64,000 bases of DNA, from NCBI GenBank assembly GCA_038501195.1, contig JBBPUQ010000004.1, forward strand, positions 3,162,001 to 3,226,000, in the 5' to 3' direction. The stretch comes from Nemania diffusa. Its lineage: Eukaryota; Ascomycota; Sordariomycetes; Xylariales; Xylariaceae. A program made the position numbers and the translations under genes. Below the pieces are notes generated by a model. That model made no database searches, had not been told where the DNA came from, and saw nothing but the letters and a program-made list of their open reading frames with translations. This document shows, piece after piece, positions 34,125 through 45,810 of the stretch. Each line of letters begins with the position of its first letter. Position 1 is the first letter of the stretch.

Positions 34125-34956
34125 TGTTGTTGAAACGACGGCAACAAAATTGAGCTATATAGTATGTAAGTTGAGCAAAATGGTGGAAAGTGCTATTAGA
34201 AATTCAAAGAGAAAGGAAGGCGTGAGCGCGTGCTCTGGGGAAGGAGTGCAGTTATATACTAGATTGCTATGAGGTCCGTGCACAGCTCTATCTGCATGCG
34301 TACCTAAGTACTTCCCCTTGCATCTGCCCCATAACTACATGTAGGTTAGTGGGGTTTGCTTCCACTAGGTTACTGCTTACCCAAGTAGGGGACCTCCGTT
34401 GATACAGAGTACCATTCCAAGTTCCAGGTTACTCCTCAATCCAATCCCAATCCCCACACGCTCGCAACATCGTTAGTCTAAGTATTTATAGGGATCTAGA
34501 GCACCAACTGGGGCTTCGTTATTTATCTTTCTACTGCTTTCCCCACTTGCTAGCTATTTGCTAGCTATTGCTTTCCTCTCCCTGTTCCCCGTCACAGTGT
34601 CGACTGTTGAGCATATCGGCACCAGCACTCCGGCACCACCGTCCGGAAGTGCAAGCTAGCCGTATAGTACAGGCCTGAGGCTCTGGCGCGCGCTTGGGAC
34701 AAGATATTGTATGGTCCAGAAACTGACTCCCATTTTGAAGTTTGAGTACCAGTAACCACAAGACGAGATACCCTTCTACGCGCTATAAGACAGACTGGTG
34801 GGTCATCCAAACCCCGAATAGCTGTGGCGTTGGAACAAAAATTAATCCGAAGATGTCTAGATCGGCTGATGATGTTCTCGGAGGCTTTTGTTCCGCCGCT
34901 AAACGTCTCGTTGCAATCAAGCAAACAGATTACTATACCTCCTTCCGCCCATCATC
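34125..34956. other. Intergenic, upstream of the exonuclease-like gene
   Basis: No gene or RNA recognised. Short frames on both strands lack family resemblance. Confidence 0.4.
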
Positions 34957-35895
34957 ATGACATCCTTAAACAAGCATTTCGAAGCCGGATCATCTAGTAT
35001 GAAACATCTAAAACGAGGTGGGCTAAGACATTTAGAAAGGTTTCTCGGATTACGCCTCGATAACGCCAACACCCTGTCAACAGATGCTATCTTTATTTCT
35101 CTCGATCTTGAAGTTAGCTCAGACCGACAAAGACTACATTTATTTACCGACAAACCTCTCATTACACAAGTTGGCTTTGCACGCCTAGATGTACGGGATT
35201 TCGCTTCTTTAAGTGCTTCTAGTAACTTAGAGAGTTTGGTATCTATTTATATGTACCAAATAGAAGTGCCGTCAAAATCAAAACAAGTCGCTTGTATTTT
35301 TACCCATACACAGAAAACTAGCCCAGAAAAAATTCCTACAATACTTACGCAAAATTTACGCATTCAAAATGATCTAGGACCTAGTAATAGTACTAGCGAC
35401 CAGCTACGGGGTATTGTTCTTATCGGCCACTCCATACGAGAAGATCTTAAAATTTTACATCTTCTCGGCATTGATATTTCTACTATTGCACCTATAATAG
35501 CTGTCATCGATACGCATACGTTATCCCGCTTCGTTCTACCACCTTACCACCCGAATGTCTCAACCCTGCCCGGGCAAGACTTCTCGCTAAAGGGCGTGCT
35601 AGCCCAGCTTGGCTGCCGGCCACCAATCGCGACGTTCCATAACGCCGGGAACGATGCCGTATATTCTCTGCTCGCCATGCTCTTGCTGGCAATTCGGAAT
35701 AGCGCTGTGCGCAAGGCTGAGCTCAGCGCGAGCGAGCTGGTCAATTTGAACACGATCGAACATGCAGCCTCGCGGATACAGAAGCACTACGGCCTCACGG
35801 ATACGGGCGCCCAATACTTGAATTTGGATTCGAGATCTCCGGCTGCGCTTGGCGCCGGTCTCCGAGAGCTTGGCCTGTTGTTCAGGCCGTCTTAA
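34957..35895 (+). CDS. Gfd2/YDR514C-like DEDDh 3'-5' exonuclease domain protein
   Basis: Single-exon gene for 312 residues with an RNase H-like DEDDh fold. The three exonuclease motifs are visible: ISLDLEVS at about 47-54 (Exo I, Asp and Glu), GHSIREDLKILHLLGIDI at about 155-172 (Exo II, Asp), and FHNAGNDAVYSLLAMLLLAI at about 229-248 (Exo III, His and Asp). VIDTHTLSRF and FSLKGVLAQLGC between them are typical of the fungal Gfd2/YDR514C group. The substrate (DNA or RNA) is unknown for this group. The gene has no intron and stands alone in a repeat-rich region. Codon use shifts from AT-rich in the first two thirds to GC-rich in the last third. Confidence 0.78.
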   Translation: MTSLNKHFEAGSSSMKHLKRGGLRHLERFLGLRLDNANTLSTDAIFISLDLEVSSDRQRLHLFTDKPLITQVGFARLDVRDFASLSASSNLESLVSIYMYQIEVPSKSKQVACIFTHTQKTSPEKIPTILTQNLRIQNDLGPSNSTSDQLRGIVLIGHSIREDLKILHLLGIDISTIAPIIAVIDTHTLSRFVLPPYHPNVSTLPGQDFSLKGVLAQLGCRPPIATFHNAGNDAVYSLLAMLLLAIRNSAVRKAELSASELVNLNTIEHAASRIQKHYGLTDTGAQYLNLDSRSPAALGAGLRELGLLFRPS

Positions 35896-38329
35896 ATAGG
35901 ACGAGGGCTTAGAATGCTATTCGAATTGCGATAATTTTTGAGGGAGTTGGGAAGGGGGAGCATAAAGTTCCTGTCCCTCTATGTCAGCCGCGTGGGAGAT
36001 CCGCAGCCTGTATGTATATAGTCTTACGTTCATATAGTAACTAAGTAGAATATGCAAGTCCTAGTCTCGGATATAGGTCTGAGTCTTAAATGTCTATCAT
36101 TGTCACGGTCCCAACCGTGAGCCCTTATAAGTGGCTGCAAACGGCCATGGTTCCCCACCTTGACAACGTTCTACTTTTAGTAGTGTTGTGGTTTAGCGTT
36201 GCAGTTCTGATTCGTGACAACGAAGTAGGAGCTCATGTAAGACCTATAAGACCTTATACGAGATTTTCCACAACAGAAGGAGCTCGGAAAGAAATACTTC
36301 GATGAAGGCGACAGTGCCATGGTGTTGGAGATCTAGGTTGGGGTTTTTGTGACAGTATTGTGACAAGGGCTAGATTATAGGGCTTGGAACAAGGTCTGTA
36401 TTCAACTAATAAATCACTTTGGTCTCGCAAGGTCCATGATTCCCTTCTTCCTTTCAGTCTGGAAGAATCGGTCCCTTTTGTACCCAAAGGTCCTAGGCTA
36501 CAGTCTATACATTCTGGTACCTTCTGGGACTGTTGGTTGTCCTTGCATATGGTTGCAGGTCCAGGTGACCTTCCTTCTCCAATAGCCTTCATACAGGTGG
36601 GTAGGTCTGAGACTGTTGGGCGCGTACGCATATAACCAGTCAATAGCTTCCTGTAGGTCTTAGGCAGTCTTGGCCGTGTGACAGTATAGTGGAGGTCGAT
36701 CAACGTGTCAGGGAGTATCAAGAGCGTACAACTATAAGGGATCAATACAGGTGCAGAAGAGACGATCATATTGTGTTGTTTTTCTAAGGTGTAAAGGTGT
36801 AGGCTAAGTTACAGGTTTACTATATATGCAAGACCCTGCGGTCCATAGATTATCCGCTCCTTCAACTTGTAGAGAGCTTACCTAATACAGTTCCCCTGCT
36901 CCGTCACAGTTTTAATGAAGCTCCTAATATTAGTTCACATTGATATGTATAGTCACGAATAAAGGCTGAGTCGGGAGACAGGTCGAGTGACAAGTGAACG
37001 GAAATCTTCCGGCTAAAGTCTAATCTCAGAATATCAATATCTCGGGAATTCCAAACGATAAATTGACTGCCCAAGGGAGATATCAGCGTATTATTAAAGT
37101 TTAAATAACGACTAGAGCATCGTTCGAGGCGTTTACAATCTAATAGTATGAATGATTGACAACTGACCTGAAACGCCGTGACACTTGGTCGAGGATGGCA
37201 TTACGGATTAGAAGTAAACGTCCAACAGTAAAACGGTATGCAATTACCCCTGCCTGAGCTAAACGGCCAAATTCTACCTTCAGGGCAAAGATGTGTAGGT
37301 ATTTAGTAACACATCGCTTACTGTGCTTGCACCGCAGCTTTCCTTGCAGCCAACGGTAACCACAAGTAAATGAACTTAGACTCACCAGCCCCGAAACTCC
37401 CTTTCCCAACGTTGCTAGTTATGAGTACTAGCTACACAAGGGTTGCAAGTCATCAATAATAGGGGTAAAATAGTGGAATACTATCATCTACGTCCTTATA
37501 AATAGAACACGGATTTGTCCGAAGTTTTCTTCATGGCGTGAGCGTAGTATGCTGCTGAAAACAAAACAGAGGCTTGTAAAAGAAAAAGTCAGTATTCTGG
37601 GTCGGGGTAGCCTGAGGATTAATCTCCAGACAACCGACATTTCAATCGCAATAAAAGCAGCAGTCTAGGTAAGAATGTATGAGCTGAGTCAAAGCCGGTT
37701 TTTCTATCTGTTTTGCACTTTATCCTCTTCAGGCCACCGCAATACCTCGCAGTTAGCCTTCCTGTGAATATCCATTGTTTTATCTCCTGATTTTATATTC
37801 TCCTTTTACATATAAACACATTTCTATTCCTGTTGGAGCTCCTGCTCCTTTTATTCCCGTGGTGGCAGTTACGCACCTACATATTTCGTCGCACTTACCC
37901 AAGACCCATGCCTCGCCGCCTTGCTATTAGCTACCTACCTAGGTACTAAGGAACTGGCATCTTCACCTGAATTTTCGAGTCCCTTTCGCCCTAGCTGTTT
38001 TACACACCTTTGATACTTTGCGCACGCTAATTTACTACTGCAACAATAGGTGCTTGCGTTTACACTTCTGTTCTCTACCTATATTGATCTTGTCTATTTT
38101 AAGAATCTCCTATTTGTGTCATATTGTCTTTGCACATATCCTAATGTCACCCTCTCTCCCCTTTGCGAATTCTCACAATCTACTCACCGCGCAAATAGGT
38201 TCGACCCCGGAGGCCTAACCGTCAATGTTGCCTTTATAACGCAGCCTGCTAACATCGCTGTACTGCAGTAATAGCTAACAACACGTTCTGCATCTCCTTT
38301 GGGCACATTATACAGCTCTATTTGTTGTT
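35896..38329. other. Gene-poor intergenic region
   Basis: 2.4 kb containing repeat copy B (36101-36219). A 171-codon frame on the minus strand at 36254-36769 has no recognisable family and I do not call it. The rest is AT-rich. Confidence 0.4.
36101..36219 (-). repeat. TGTCA...TGACA short dispersed repeat, copy B
   Basis: 119-bp unit starting TGTCACGGTCCC and ending TTCGTGACA, inverted relative to copy A at 33482-33588. It carries an extra stretch of about 14 bp near its left end. The two copies bracket the tRNA-like unit and the exonuclease-like gene. Confidence 0.6.
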
Positions 38330-41300
38330 ATGGAAGACAATTCATGGGCAGGCAAGGCCTTAAAACAGCGCCGCTTCCCTGCGCCTACTCGTAATCCCGC
38401 CAAAAGACCTCGATCGTCGAATCCGAACCTCGCATGCGGCCGTGTTACCAAGAGGAAGGAACCGTTAAATCCGCCATCTCCACGGGGTCGTGTTACCAAA
38501 AGGGGTGCGGCAAAGAAGCAGCGCCAAGAAGTTATCATTATCTCCGACGATGATGATGCAGATACCCAGTGCAATAAAGATAATGGTAGCGATGATTATA
38601 CAGACCGGCGCATCGATACTGCACTGCTCACACCAGCCCAAAGCCCTCGATCGTCGAATTAGTCATCTGGATCTGGCCGTGTTGCCAAGAGGGGTCCAGC
38701 AAGAAAATCGCGTCAAGAAATTATCGTTGTTTCTGATAGCGATGTTGCAGATGACCAGTATGATGAGGAGGATAGTGGAGATAACAGTAAAGACCGGCCA
38801 CTTCTTACCGAACCGCTTCTTATAACTACCCAAAAACCTCGATCGTTAAATCAGTCATCTGTGTCTGCTTGTGTTGCCAAAAGAGGTCCAGCAAAAGGGC
38901 AGCAAGAGGAAGTTATTGTTATCTCTGATAGCGAGGATGCTGATGACAAAGAAAATCAGGAAAAGGAAAAGGTTGAAAATGCTACACACAACAAAGATCA
39001 TAAAGATGATAATAACAACAACGATAAGGACCAGCACATCATTTCCGGACCTACTCTCACGCCTGCTAAAGACCCCGATCGCCACAGCAGCCATTATACG
39101 GCCATCCACACGCGACTGTTTTATCCAGCCGCGTTCTGTAAAAAGGTTAGGTCGAAAGAGGGTCGTCTTTTCCAATAGTAATAATTCTAATGAAGACCAG
39201 CCCGTTTTTCCGGCGTCCCCTCTTACTCCTAACATCCAACCTCAGTCCCTAAAGCAGCCTAACATCTTAGGCGATATTGTCAGAGGGCATACGGTAGATA
39301 GCCCTGCACCAGAAAGCAGTGGGACATCTGACGATGTACCAGAAAGCAGTCAGACCTCTCACGACGTGCCAGAAAGCAGTGAGATCTCTGACAACGAGAC
39401 AGGATCACAATTATCAGAATCAGACACTTCTACTCTTCACACGTGCATTCTCCACAACATGTTCCGGACTGGTATTGGTTAGAGCCCTTAAGTCCAGCGC
39501 GCTCGTGGGATCCTGATGCCAACAGTAGCGACAAGATGTCTGATAAAGCGTTGGGCTCTGCATCCCCAGACTCAGATACTTGGAGTTTAGACTCTTTCGC
39601 AACTGACAGTTCGAACCTTGACGAGTGGGGCCCTAAATCCACGGATATTCCATCAGATCGATGTGCACCGCGACAGTATAGCTGTCGCGAGTCTTTGGCG
39701 GAGACTATGGCGGAGAAAGACTGGCGGCGCGTTTGCCTGTTATTCCACATAAGCCGGTTAGGTTGACCATTCCCATCTTTGATTACCAGCTATTCGCCGT
39801 GTGGTGGATCTTAATGCGATACCCTGACAGCAATATTACTGCCTGCTGTCTTGGCGATAGCATGAGTCTTGGCAAAACAGCTGCAGTCATTGCTACGCAC
39901 GTTGTCTTCTCTAACATCAAGGCGAACTATCTTGAAGTCCAGGACTATTGGGATCGTAAGGCATCCCTACGAAACCGTGTACACCTGCCAAAGGAACAGA
40001 ATCCCTACCAGGACACCAAGTGTCCCAGTCAGGCCCGGTCCCCGTACGGCTTGCTGTGTCCTTGCATACAGTTTGGCAATACGTACCATATCGCTACCAA
40101 GCTTGCCACACTCCCCATTATATGCGCCATTCCCCAACATTCCTTGAGTTCATGGGTGGCAGAGTACGGGAAGCTTGTTAACACCAAAACGCCTGTTACT
40201 CGCAAACTCCGGTTGTAGAGTTGCCCGAAGTGGAGCCGCCACTTTATGTAGGGAGTGACTCCATCGCCAGATACAAGCTTATAGGCAAACCTGAATCTAC
40301 GTACAACCTCTTACTGGTCTCCAGTAATTTGTGCTGTCGTCTGGTTGACACGTATACCAATGTTGTGTCGCTCTACGGCGGAACAGTCACTGGTTGCAAA
40401 CTCGGGGCGTCATTTGTGTTCTTCGACGACTTTTACACATATAACGCTGTTATCGCAAAACCAATACACCCCTTTGTTATGTTAAGAAAGATCGCCAAGC
40501 GTTGCGAGTTGCTGCCTGTTGCCGTATTCATCAGCGGCAGCATGATGCAACTAGGACCTATAGTTGTTTCGCCTGCTATCCGCCACTTATTATATTGTAA
40601 TAAGCGGTTTGGTCTAGGAAATCCTCTCTGGCCCTATCCTGATATAGAAAAGGTTGAAAGTGACTAGAGCGGCATAAGTAGCCGGTGTACCCAGTCCGAG
40701 GAGCTAATCGCTAGTTCGTTACGCGCGGTCAAAAAGTTCTGCGATCGCTTTTACCCCCAGATAGTTTTGTCTCGTGGGAAGCCCAATACCTGTTACTAGA
40801 TAGAAAAGAGGCGGTACTGTTAGGTGAGTATGTTTTACAGAAGGTGTTGTATTGAAATGGAGGAGGAGCGTTACACCTTCGACTAGAAAGGAACCCTGAA
40901 GTTACGTACCTATATGCCGAGCATAACTGCAACTAAAAGCGCACTTTCTGTTGCAAAAATTGCAAGAGATATTGCAATATTAAGTTGATCGTTTGACGCA
41001 ATTATGATTTCGATACTTAGAAGTCTCATGTGCTTGTGAGGCTTCAACAAAGCACTTTGATAGAAGAAATAATGGTGGAATCGATTGATCAAAACAGCTG
41101 CCGCTAATAGCACTCTTCTTGCCAAGTCAGAGGACTTTTATCGATAGAATAATAAAATCCAAGCGAAGGCCTCACAACTAAGGATCAGCGAGTTTATTAG
41201 ACCCGATGATCGAACTCGAGAGATGAGGAAGTCCTCCAGGCCTGATTTTGCCGACTGCCCTTGTAAGCCTACAGCTTCAACAAGGTAAGCGTGATGAGCC

Positions 41301-42315
41301 TCAACGGACACCCTGGGGGACGAGGAAGTCGATAGGGGACGTACCACAAAGAGCATGAACCTCGGTACTGACGGAAGGACGGCGTTCGGCGCAGATTGGA
41401 GTATATATACCCACACGAGCAAGGAATATAGCGAACGCTGCAGACAGGTATAATAACACTAGAAGGTAGAAGTGGATGACTTCTACCATCTCTGAGAATT
41501 ATATGCGAACCACTATGAATAATGGGGAATAGCTGTCATGGGTAGTTAAGAGATATTTGCGCAATAATAAGGGCTTAACTATACCTATAATCTAAAGATA
41601 GTATAATATAAAGAAAGTATAATCTAAGGATAACATTTAAAAATAATATAATCTAAGAATAATATAATCTAAAGATAGTATAATCTAAGGATAATATAAT
41701 CTGAAGATAGTATAATCTAAGGATAGTGACAGGTGACAACTTTCCTTAATACCTCTTAAGCATAGCCACTTTTGTGACAGAGCTATCTATCTGCGCAATA
41801 CTATCAGGTCTGTTGAGTTCATCGAGTGCAACATGCCTCAAGGCCTGGGCCGAGTCGCTGTCCGTGCCGCGGTTGGTCGCATGCGCCGGTGCTTTCTACA
41901 CAGCTGTGGCAACTCCATAGAGGAGCAAAATCAACCCATCATCCCAAGAGACTTCGTACGGCACGAGTGTGCTGGGGTCCCTGCTGCATTCTGGATCCCC
42001 TATAAAGAGCAGGCGGAATGGGTGAAAGTCCTTCGTGCCACCGTGTACCCGTACATAGCACACATCTATTGCACAACCGGTTTTATTAGCGCCTCTGTTG
42101 ACCCATACGAGACGCTGTGTGTGGATGAAATAGGAACAGAAGCCTGTATAAACTCGTTACCTGATAATTATCGCGCCGGCATCTGCGCGTTGCAAAAGTC
42201 GCATCTGTGGCAATATCGGCATGAAATCATCCTTGAGATGTTGCGAAATCAAGGTCCTTATCCCAAATCATCTACCCAGATGCCACGATGGGACCAGTTT
42301 ACAGACGTCGAGTAA
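38330..42315 (+). pseudogene. Decayed SNF2-family ATPase with SUMO-interaction-like repeats
   Basis: Relic of a large SNF2/ULS1-like ATPase. The N-terminal region (38330-39178) is one frame broken by TAG at 38660, where sister repeat units have CAG. It holds three similar units, each with AKRG/TKRG, then a hydrophobic patch plus acidic run (EVIIISDDDD, EIIVVSDSD, EVIVISDSED). Frame shifts follow near 39100, 39440, 39733 and 40218. A Pro/Glu/Ser segment repeats VPESS-type units at 39310-39400. The ATPase part has FDYQLFAVWWILMRY and GDSMSLGKTAAVIATHVVF at 39786-39914, where SNF2 proteins have GDEMGLGKT; later FVFFDDFYTY and AVFISGSMM stand where DEAH-box and motif III equivalents belong. The frame at 41833-42315 may be its C-terminal remainder. 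Not functional as read. Confidence 0.6.
41571..41736. repeat. AT-rich tandem repeat, unit about 14-17 bp
   Basis: Roughly ten imperfect units of TATAATCTAAGGATA / TATAATCTAAAGATAG in a row inside the decayed SNF2 region. Unit length varies slightly. Simple-sequence expansion rather than a transposon, as far as I can see. Confidence 0.7.
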
Positions 42316-42886
42316 ACACTGCCTCACCTTCTCCTGTTCATTCATCATCTTGCTACCCCCATCGCCTTATGGTTGTTAGTTGCTGGAGTATTTTTTCCTT
42401 CTAGGCCCTCTTTCCCGTCACCTCGCCCGAGGTGGGTTTAATGACTAAGTTAGTCAGTCAAACCACGCGACTATGTTAGTGAGTGCAATGTTGCCGTATA
42501 TAGCTTTCTTAGCCTAGCTATATCCCTAAACCAACTTCAGCGCTTACACCAGCACAGCCAACACGACCATTTGATTAAAATCCGTTTAATCACTCGTTTG
42601 ACATATTGGCCTTGATCATGCTAGGCAGCTATCAAAATCAATATTCACTAATCATTGCAAAGCTTGTCTAGGAGTGAATTGGAAACCTGCCACAGCTAGG
42701 AAGAAAAGAGGGAGGAGGTAGATATAAAAGAGCTTCATCCTAAGCTCTAGGTCCCATAAGAGGCCCATGTCTAGAGAGCTAAAACCACGAACATCTTAAT
42801 TTAGAAAGCCTAGTGATTGAATCACCTAACACTAATATGTAGACCTTTCTCGGAAACTTAGAAAGCCAACGAGTGAAATAGATGTA
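42316..42886. other. Intergenic, left border of the polyketide cluster
   Basis: Between the SNF2 relic and the 3' end of the ACP-methyltransferase gene. No gene or repeat recognised. Confidence 0.4.
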
Positions 42887-44674
42887 TTAATCTTTGTTGC
42901 AAGCTACTAGTAGCTGCTGAGTATTCGCTTCCTCAGAGTTGCCACGAGAATTCCCCATACTTTTAAAGCCAGCCATCTCAAATGCGTCCATCCATACCGT
43001 TGCAGGTTGGATGGTGTAGCCTTTTCCGCCATCTGACAACCACCAGCCGTCAAGCAGGCCGAAGCATATATCATACCAGTCAACGGGGCGAGTTAGTTCC
43101 GAAAGAACAAACACGCCCCTAGGCCGTAAAGCTCCGCGCAAGCGACAACTCGTTGCCGTGCGGTCCCTTGTAGCATGCACGACGTTGGTGCCTATGACAA
43201 TGTCATATTTCTCATGGAAGGATTCAGGTAGCTCTTCCTCGATATCTAGAACCAAAAAGTCCATCCACTGAATTCCTCCCCATCTAGCTCTGGCCTTGTG
43301 AACAAAAGAAGCTCCGATGTCCGTGAAGGTGTAGCTCACCGGAACCTTAGCATTGCCAAGCGCACCGACGAGGGGCACAGTTGTACCACCAGTCCCAGCG
43401 CCTACTTCCAGAATTCGGATCGGGGTTTGAGATCCCGCAGACATTTCCTGTACTAGGCTGACGAAGAAAGATACCAGCTGCTCTGTGTGCGCCATCATCA
43501 TCGGGGCGCCACGATAGAAGTCATCCATGATTTGCCTCGAAGCGGCGCTGCCGAATAGCACTAACAAAGGGTCGAGCTTGCCGCTGAGACATTCAGCAAG
43601 CCGGGGTCCGATCAGATTCATGAGCGTAGCTTCACATTCGAAGGCGGGGTGCTGGAGTCGAAGCTTCTCACATAGGCGCGAGGATGTATCCACGTTGATT
43701 CGATCACTCCCGCGTAGAATCTTGCTTCCAGGCTGCCTTACGATAAAGCGCTTCTCTAGTATATCTAACAGTCGCTTCATTAAGCGGTCATATTTTGGGA
43801 TGCAAGGGATTGTAGGTATCTCGACCCCGTTTGGTTGCTCTGATAAGTCAACGCCGAGAGCGATAAAAGCTTCATTGATGTATGATAGAAGAATGTCGTC
43901 CTGGAGGGGGGAGACATTGCTCCAGTAGCCTGCGAAACCGCTTCTCTGAGCAGCTGCTTCGTATATAGAATCAGATTGCGCCAGGATTTCGAAGGGGTTA
44001 AAATAGTGACTTGGAGGAGGCGGTTCAGTGCCAGCGGGTTGTGTTGCGGCTCTTGCAAGAACTGCGTCATCAGGAGCCCTTTGTGACTGGCTTGGAACCG
44101 ACGCCACTAATTGCCTAGCCAAAGAATACAGCGTACAGGAGAGATCAAGATGGTCAAGTGTGAGTTGCCTGAACCCGAGGCGCCCCAACTGTTGCCGGAT
44201 CTCAAGCAGTGAAAACGAGTCTACGCCTAACTCGGATAACGTAGATGTCTCTGAAGCCTGTTTGATAAGGACCCCTGTGGCCTTAGATATGACTTGGGTG
44301 ATAGAAGAGATTATAGTTGTGAAGTTACTCTCAGGTGAAGCTGTCGTTAAGCTAGCTGACGAGATACTCCCGCCGTCCAGCGTTGTAGTCACCTGTGGCT
44401 CTGTCGAAGCCGGCAGCAGCCTCTCGACATGTCCGGCAAGGGTATTGGGCGAGATCTTAAATAGCTCGTCGGGGTGAATTTGCAATTGGAGTCGTAGTAA
44501 CAGCTCGTTTGCCAATTGGACAGCCGCGATAGAATCTAGGCCAAGATTCTCAAGTGATAGGTTGGCCTTCACATTCGAGGGCCTAGTATCGGTAAATTCA
44601 TCAACCAGCTCCTTTAGGACTCCCGCTTGGGTTCCCAGCCTGGCTGGAATCTCATACTTAGTCGTAGTAGCCAT
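42887..44674 (-). CDS. Free-standing ACP-ACP-C-methyltransferase (non-reducing PKS module in trans)
   Basis: Single-exon gene for 595 residues, starting MATTTKYEIPARLG. It equals the C-terminal part of a methylating non-reducing PKS. ACP1 is at about 18-90 with LENLGLDSIAAVQL (phosphopantetheine Ser48). ACP2 is at about 120-192 with LSELGVDSFSLLEI (Ser154). The C-methyltransferase is at about 225-590 with SAM motif RILEVGAGTGGTTVPL (421-436), ASRQIMDDFY, IVIGTNVVHAT and LLDGWWLSDGG. SAM-dependent CMeT domains add methyl groups to the beta-keto chain while it is bound to ACP. The frame is intact, with no KS, AT or thioesterase on either side. The matching PKS lies 5.8 kb away on the other strand and has its own ACP. 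Either this protein works in trans, or it is the surviving end of a second PKS. Confidence 0.88.
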   Translation of the reverse strand: MATTTKYEIPARLGTQAGVLKELVDEFTDTRPSNVKANLSLENLGLDSIAAVQLANELLLRLQLQIHPDELFKISPNTLAGHVERLLPASTEPQVTTTLDGGSISSASLTTASPESNFTTIISSITQVISKATGVLIKQASETSTLSELGVDSFSLLEIRQQLGRLGFRQLTLDHLDLSCTLYSLARQLVASVPSQSQRAPDDAVLARAATQPAGTEPPPPSHYFNPFEILAQSDSIYEAAAQRSGFAGYWSNVSPLQDDILLSYINEAFIALGVDLSEQPNGVEIPTIPCIPKYDRLMKRLLDILEKRFIVRQPGSKILRGSDRINVDTSSRLCEKLRLQHPAFECEATLMNLIGPRLAECLSGKLDPLLVLFGSAASRQIMDDFYRGAPMMMAHTEQLVSFFVSLVQEMSAGSQTPIRILEVGAGTGGTTVPLVGALGNAKVPVSYTFTDIGASFVHKARARWGGIQWMDFLVLDIEEELPESFHEKYDIVIGTNVVHATRDRTATSCRLRGALRPRGVFVLSELTRPVDWYDICFGLLDGWWLSDGGKGYTIQPATVWMDAFEMAGFKSMGNSRGNSEEANTQQLLVACNKD

Positions 44675-45810
44675 GAAGCCAGCTAGCTGCTATGTGGCTG
44701 GCTGTTATGTCCGGCTATGCACCACGGTGATATCTTCAAGAAGACAATGAGAACTAGAGGCTACAACGATCCAAACTACCATAGTCGTTCATGTTCGTTA
44801 TTCAAGTGCTACGCTAATCCCGCCTAGTTGAAATTATCTTCGCCGCGTAATGCTGGCTGTTGTGCACTTCTTTGGATCTTAGTAAGCTCGGCACCGAGCC
44901 GTGCGTCGAAGGATCGAACGAGGGGCTCGAGGGGCTCGAGGGGCTTGAGGCGGAGCAAGTAGGTAGATACATATCGAGTCATGGATTTATGCGTACGGCC
45001 TCATCCAGATTCGGGGAGCAATTCAACGTCGCAGTAGGATCAATCAAACAACATATGTTATATATGTAAGTGAGATGCCAAGGGCCCTGGTCATCTTCTT
45101 AGCGATACCTTTGTGCAGGTCACATCAGTCTGCTCTTCGAGATCCTGGAACACTACTACTAGGATCTTCGCGGGGGCCATCACGGCTATTGGACCAGTAA
45201 CAGGCATAAAATTGAGAACCAATCGGGTACAAGTGAGTATCTTACATGGCTGACCACATGTACATCATAAAGGAGTATTTGTCAGGGAACAGAACTATAG
45301 CACTACCTATGCCAAAACACTCCAGAACAAAAGGAAAAGCAATTAGATTAGGCACTTGACCGTTTATAGTTACTGACATGCAGCTTCCAGTTGGGTTATC
45401 ATGGTAATTGTGGCAATTGTTATACTATCGATTGCCAGTATTATCCCCGCTGATTCCGACCGAGTATTAATCGTATGCCTCAATAAACAAATTAATAAAA
45501 GTTTGATACCTAGAAAGATAACTGGTTAACCTCAGAGCTTTATGTTTTTAAAACAACAGGTAAAATTTGCGCTTGTCTTTAATTTTGCAATTCAACTATA
45601 GTTTATGAGATTGTTTTTAAACTGAAGGTGTTTGGCTACTTTTCGTGCTTTGTTGTCGCCGGCTATTCAACGCTACCTATCCTTGGCCTTAGCCTTGGGT
45701 ATCACAAGCCCGCTTATGACATTTGCCCAGGTAGAGTACATTATGTACTTCATAGCGACATATTAAAATTAAACTAGGTACTTCAACCAATGAATATTAC
45801 TTCGCCACCG
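44675..45810. other. Intergenic within the polyketide cluster
   Basis: Contains the diverged repeat copy C (45280-45378) and a short direct repeat of GGGGCTCGA near 44920-44945. No gene is seen. Confidence 0.45.
45280..45378 (+). repeat. TGTCA...TGACA short dispersed repeat, copy C (diverged)
   Basis: 99-bp unit starting TGTCAGGGAACAGAACTATAGC and ending TTACTGACA. It shares the first 17 bases and an internal CTTGACCGTTT block with copy A; the centre is diverged. Confidence 0.5.

Noticed and set aside
36254..36769. 171-codon frame on the minus strand
   Set aside because: No recognisable motif, odd composition, and it lies in a repeat-rich region; open by chance is the simpler reading.
40910..41490. 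Hydrophobic frames on the minus strand resembling a membrane protein
   Set aside because: They lie in two frames with an in-frame TAA between; no family match, and they overlap the SNF2 relic on the other strand.
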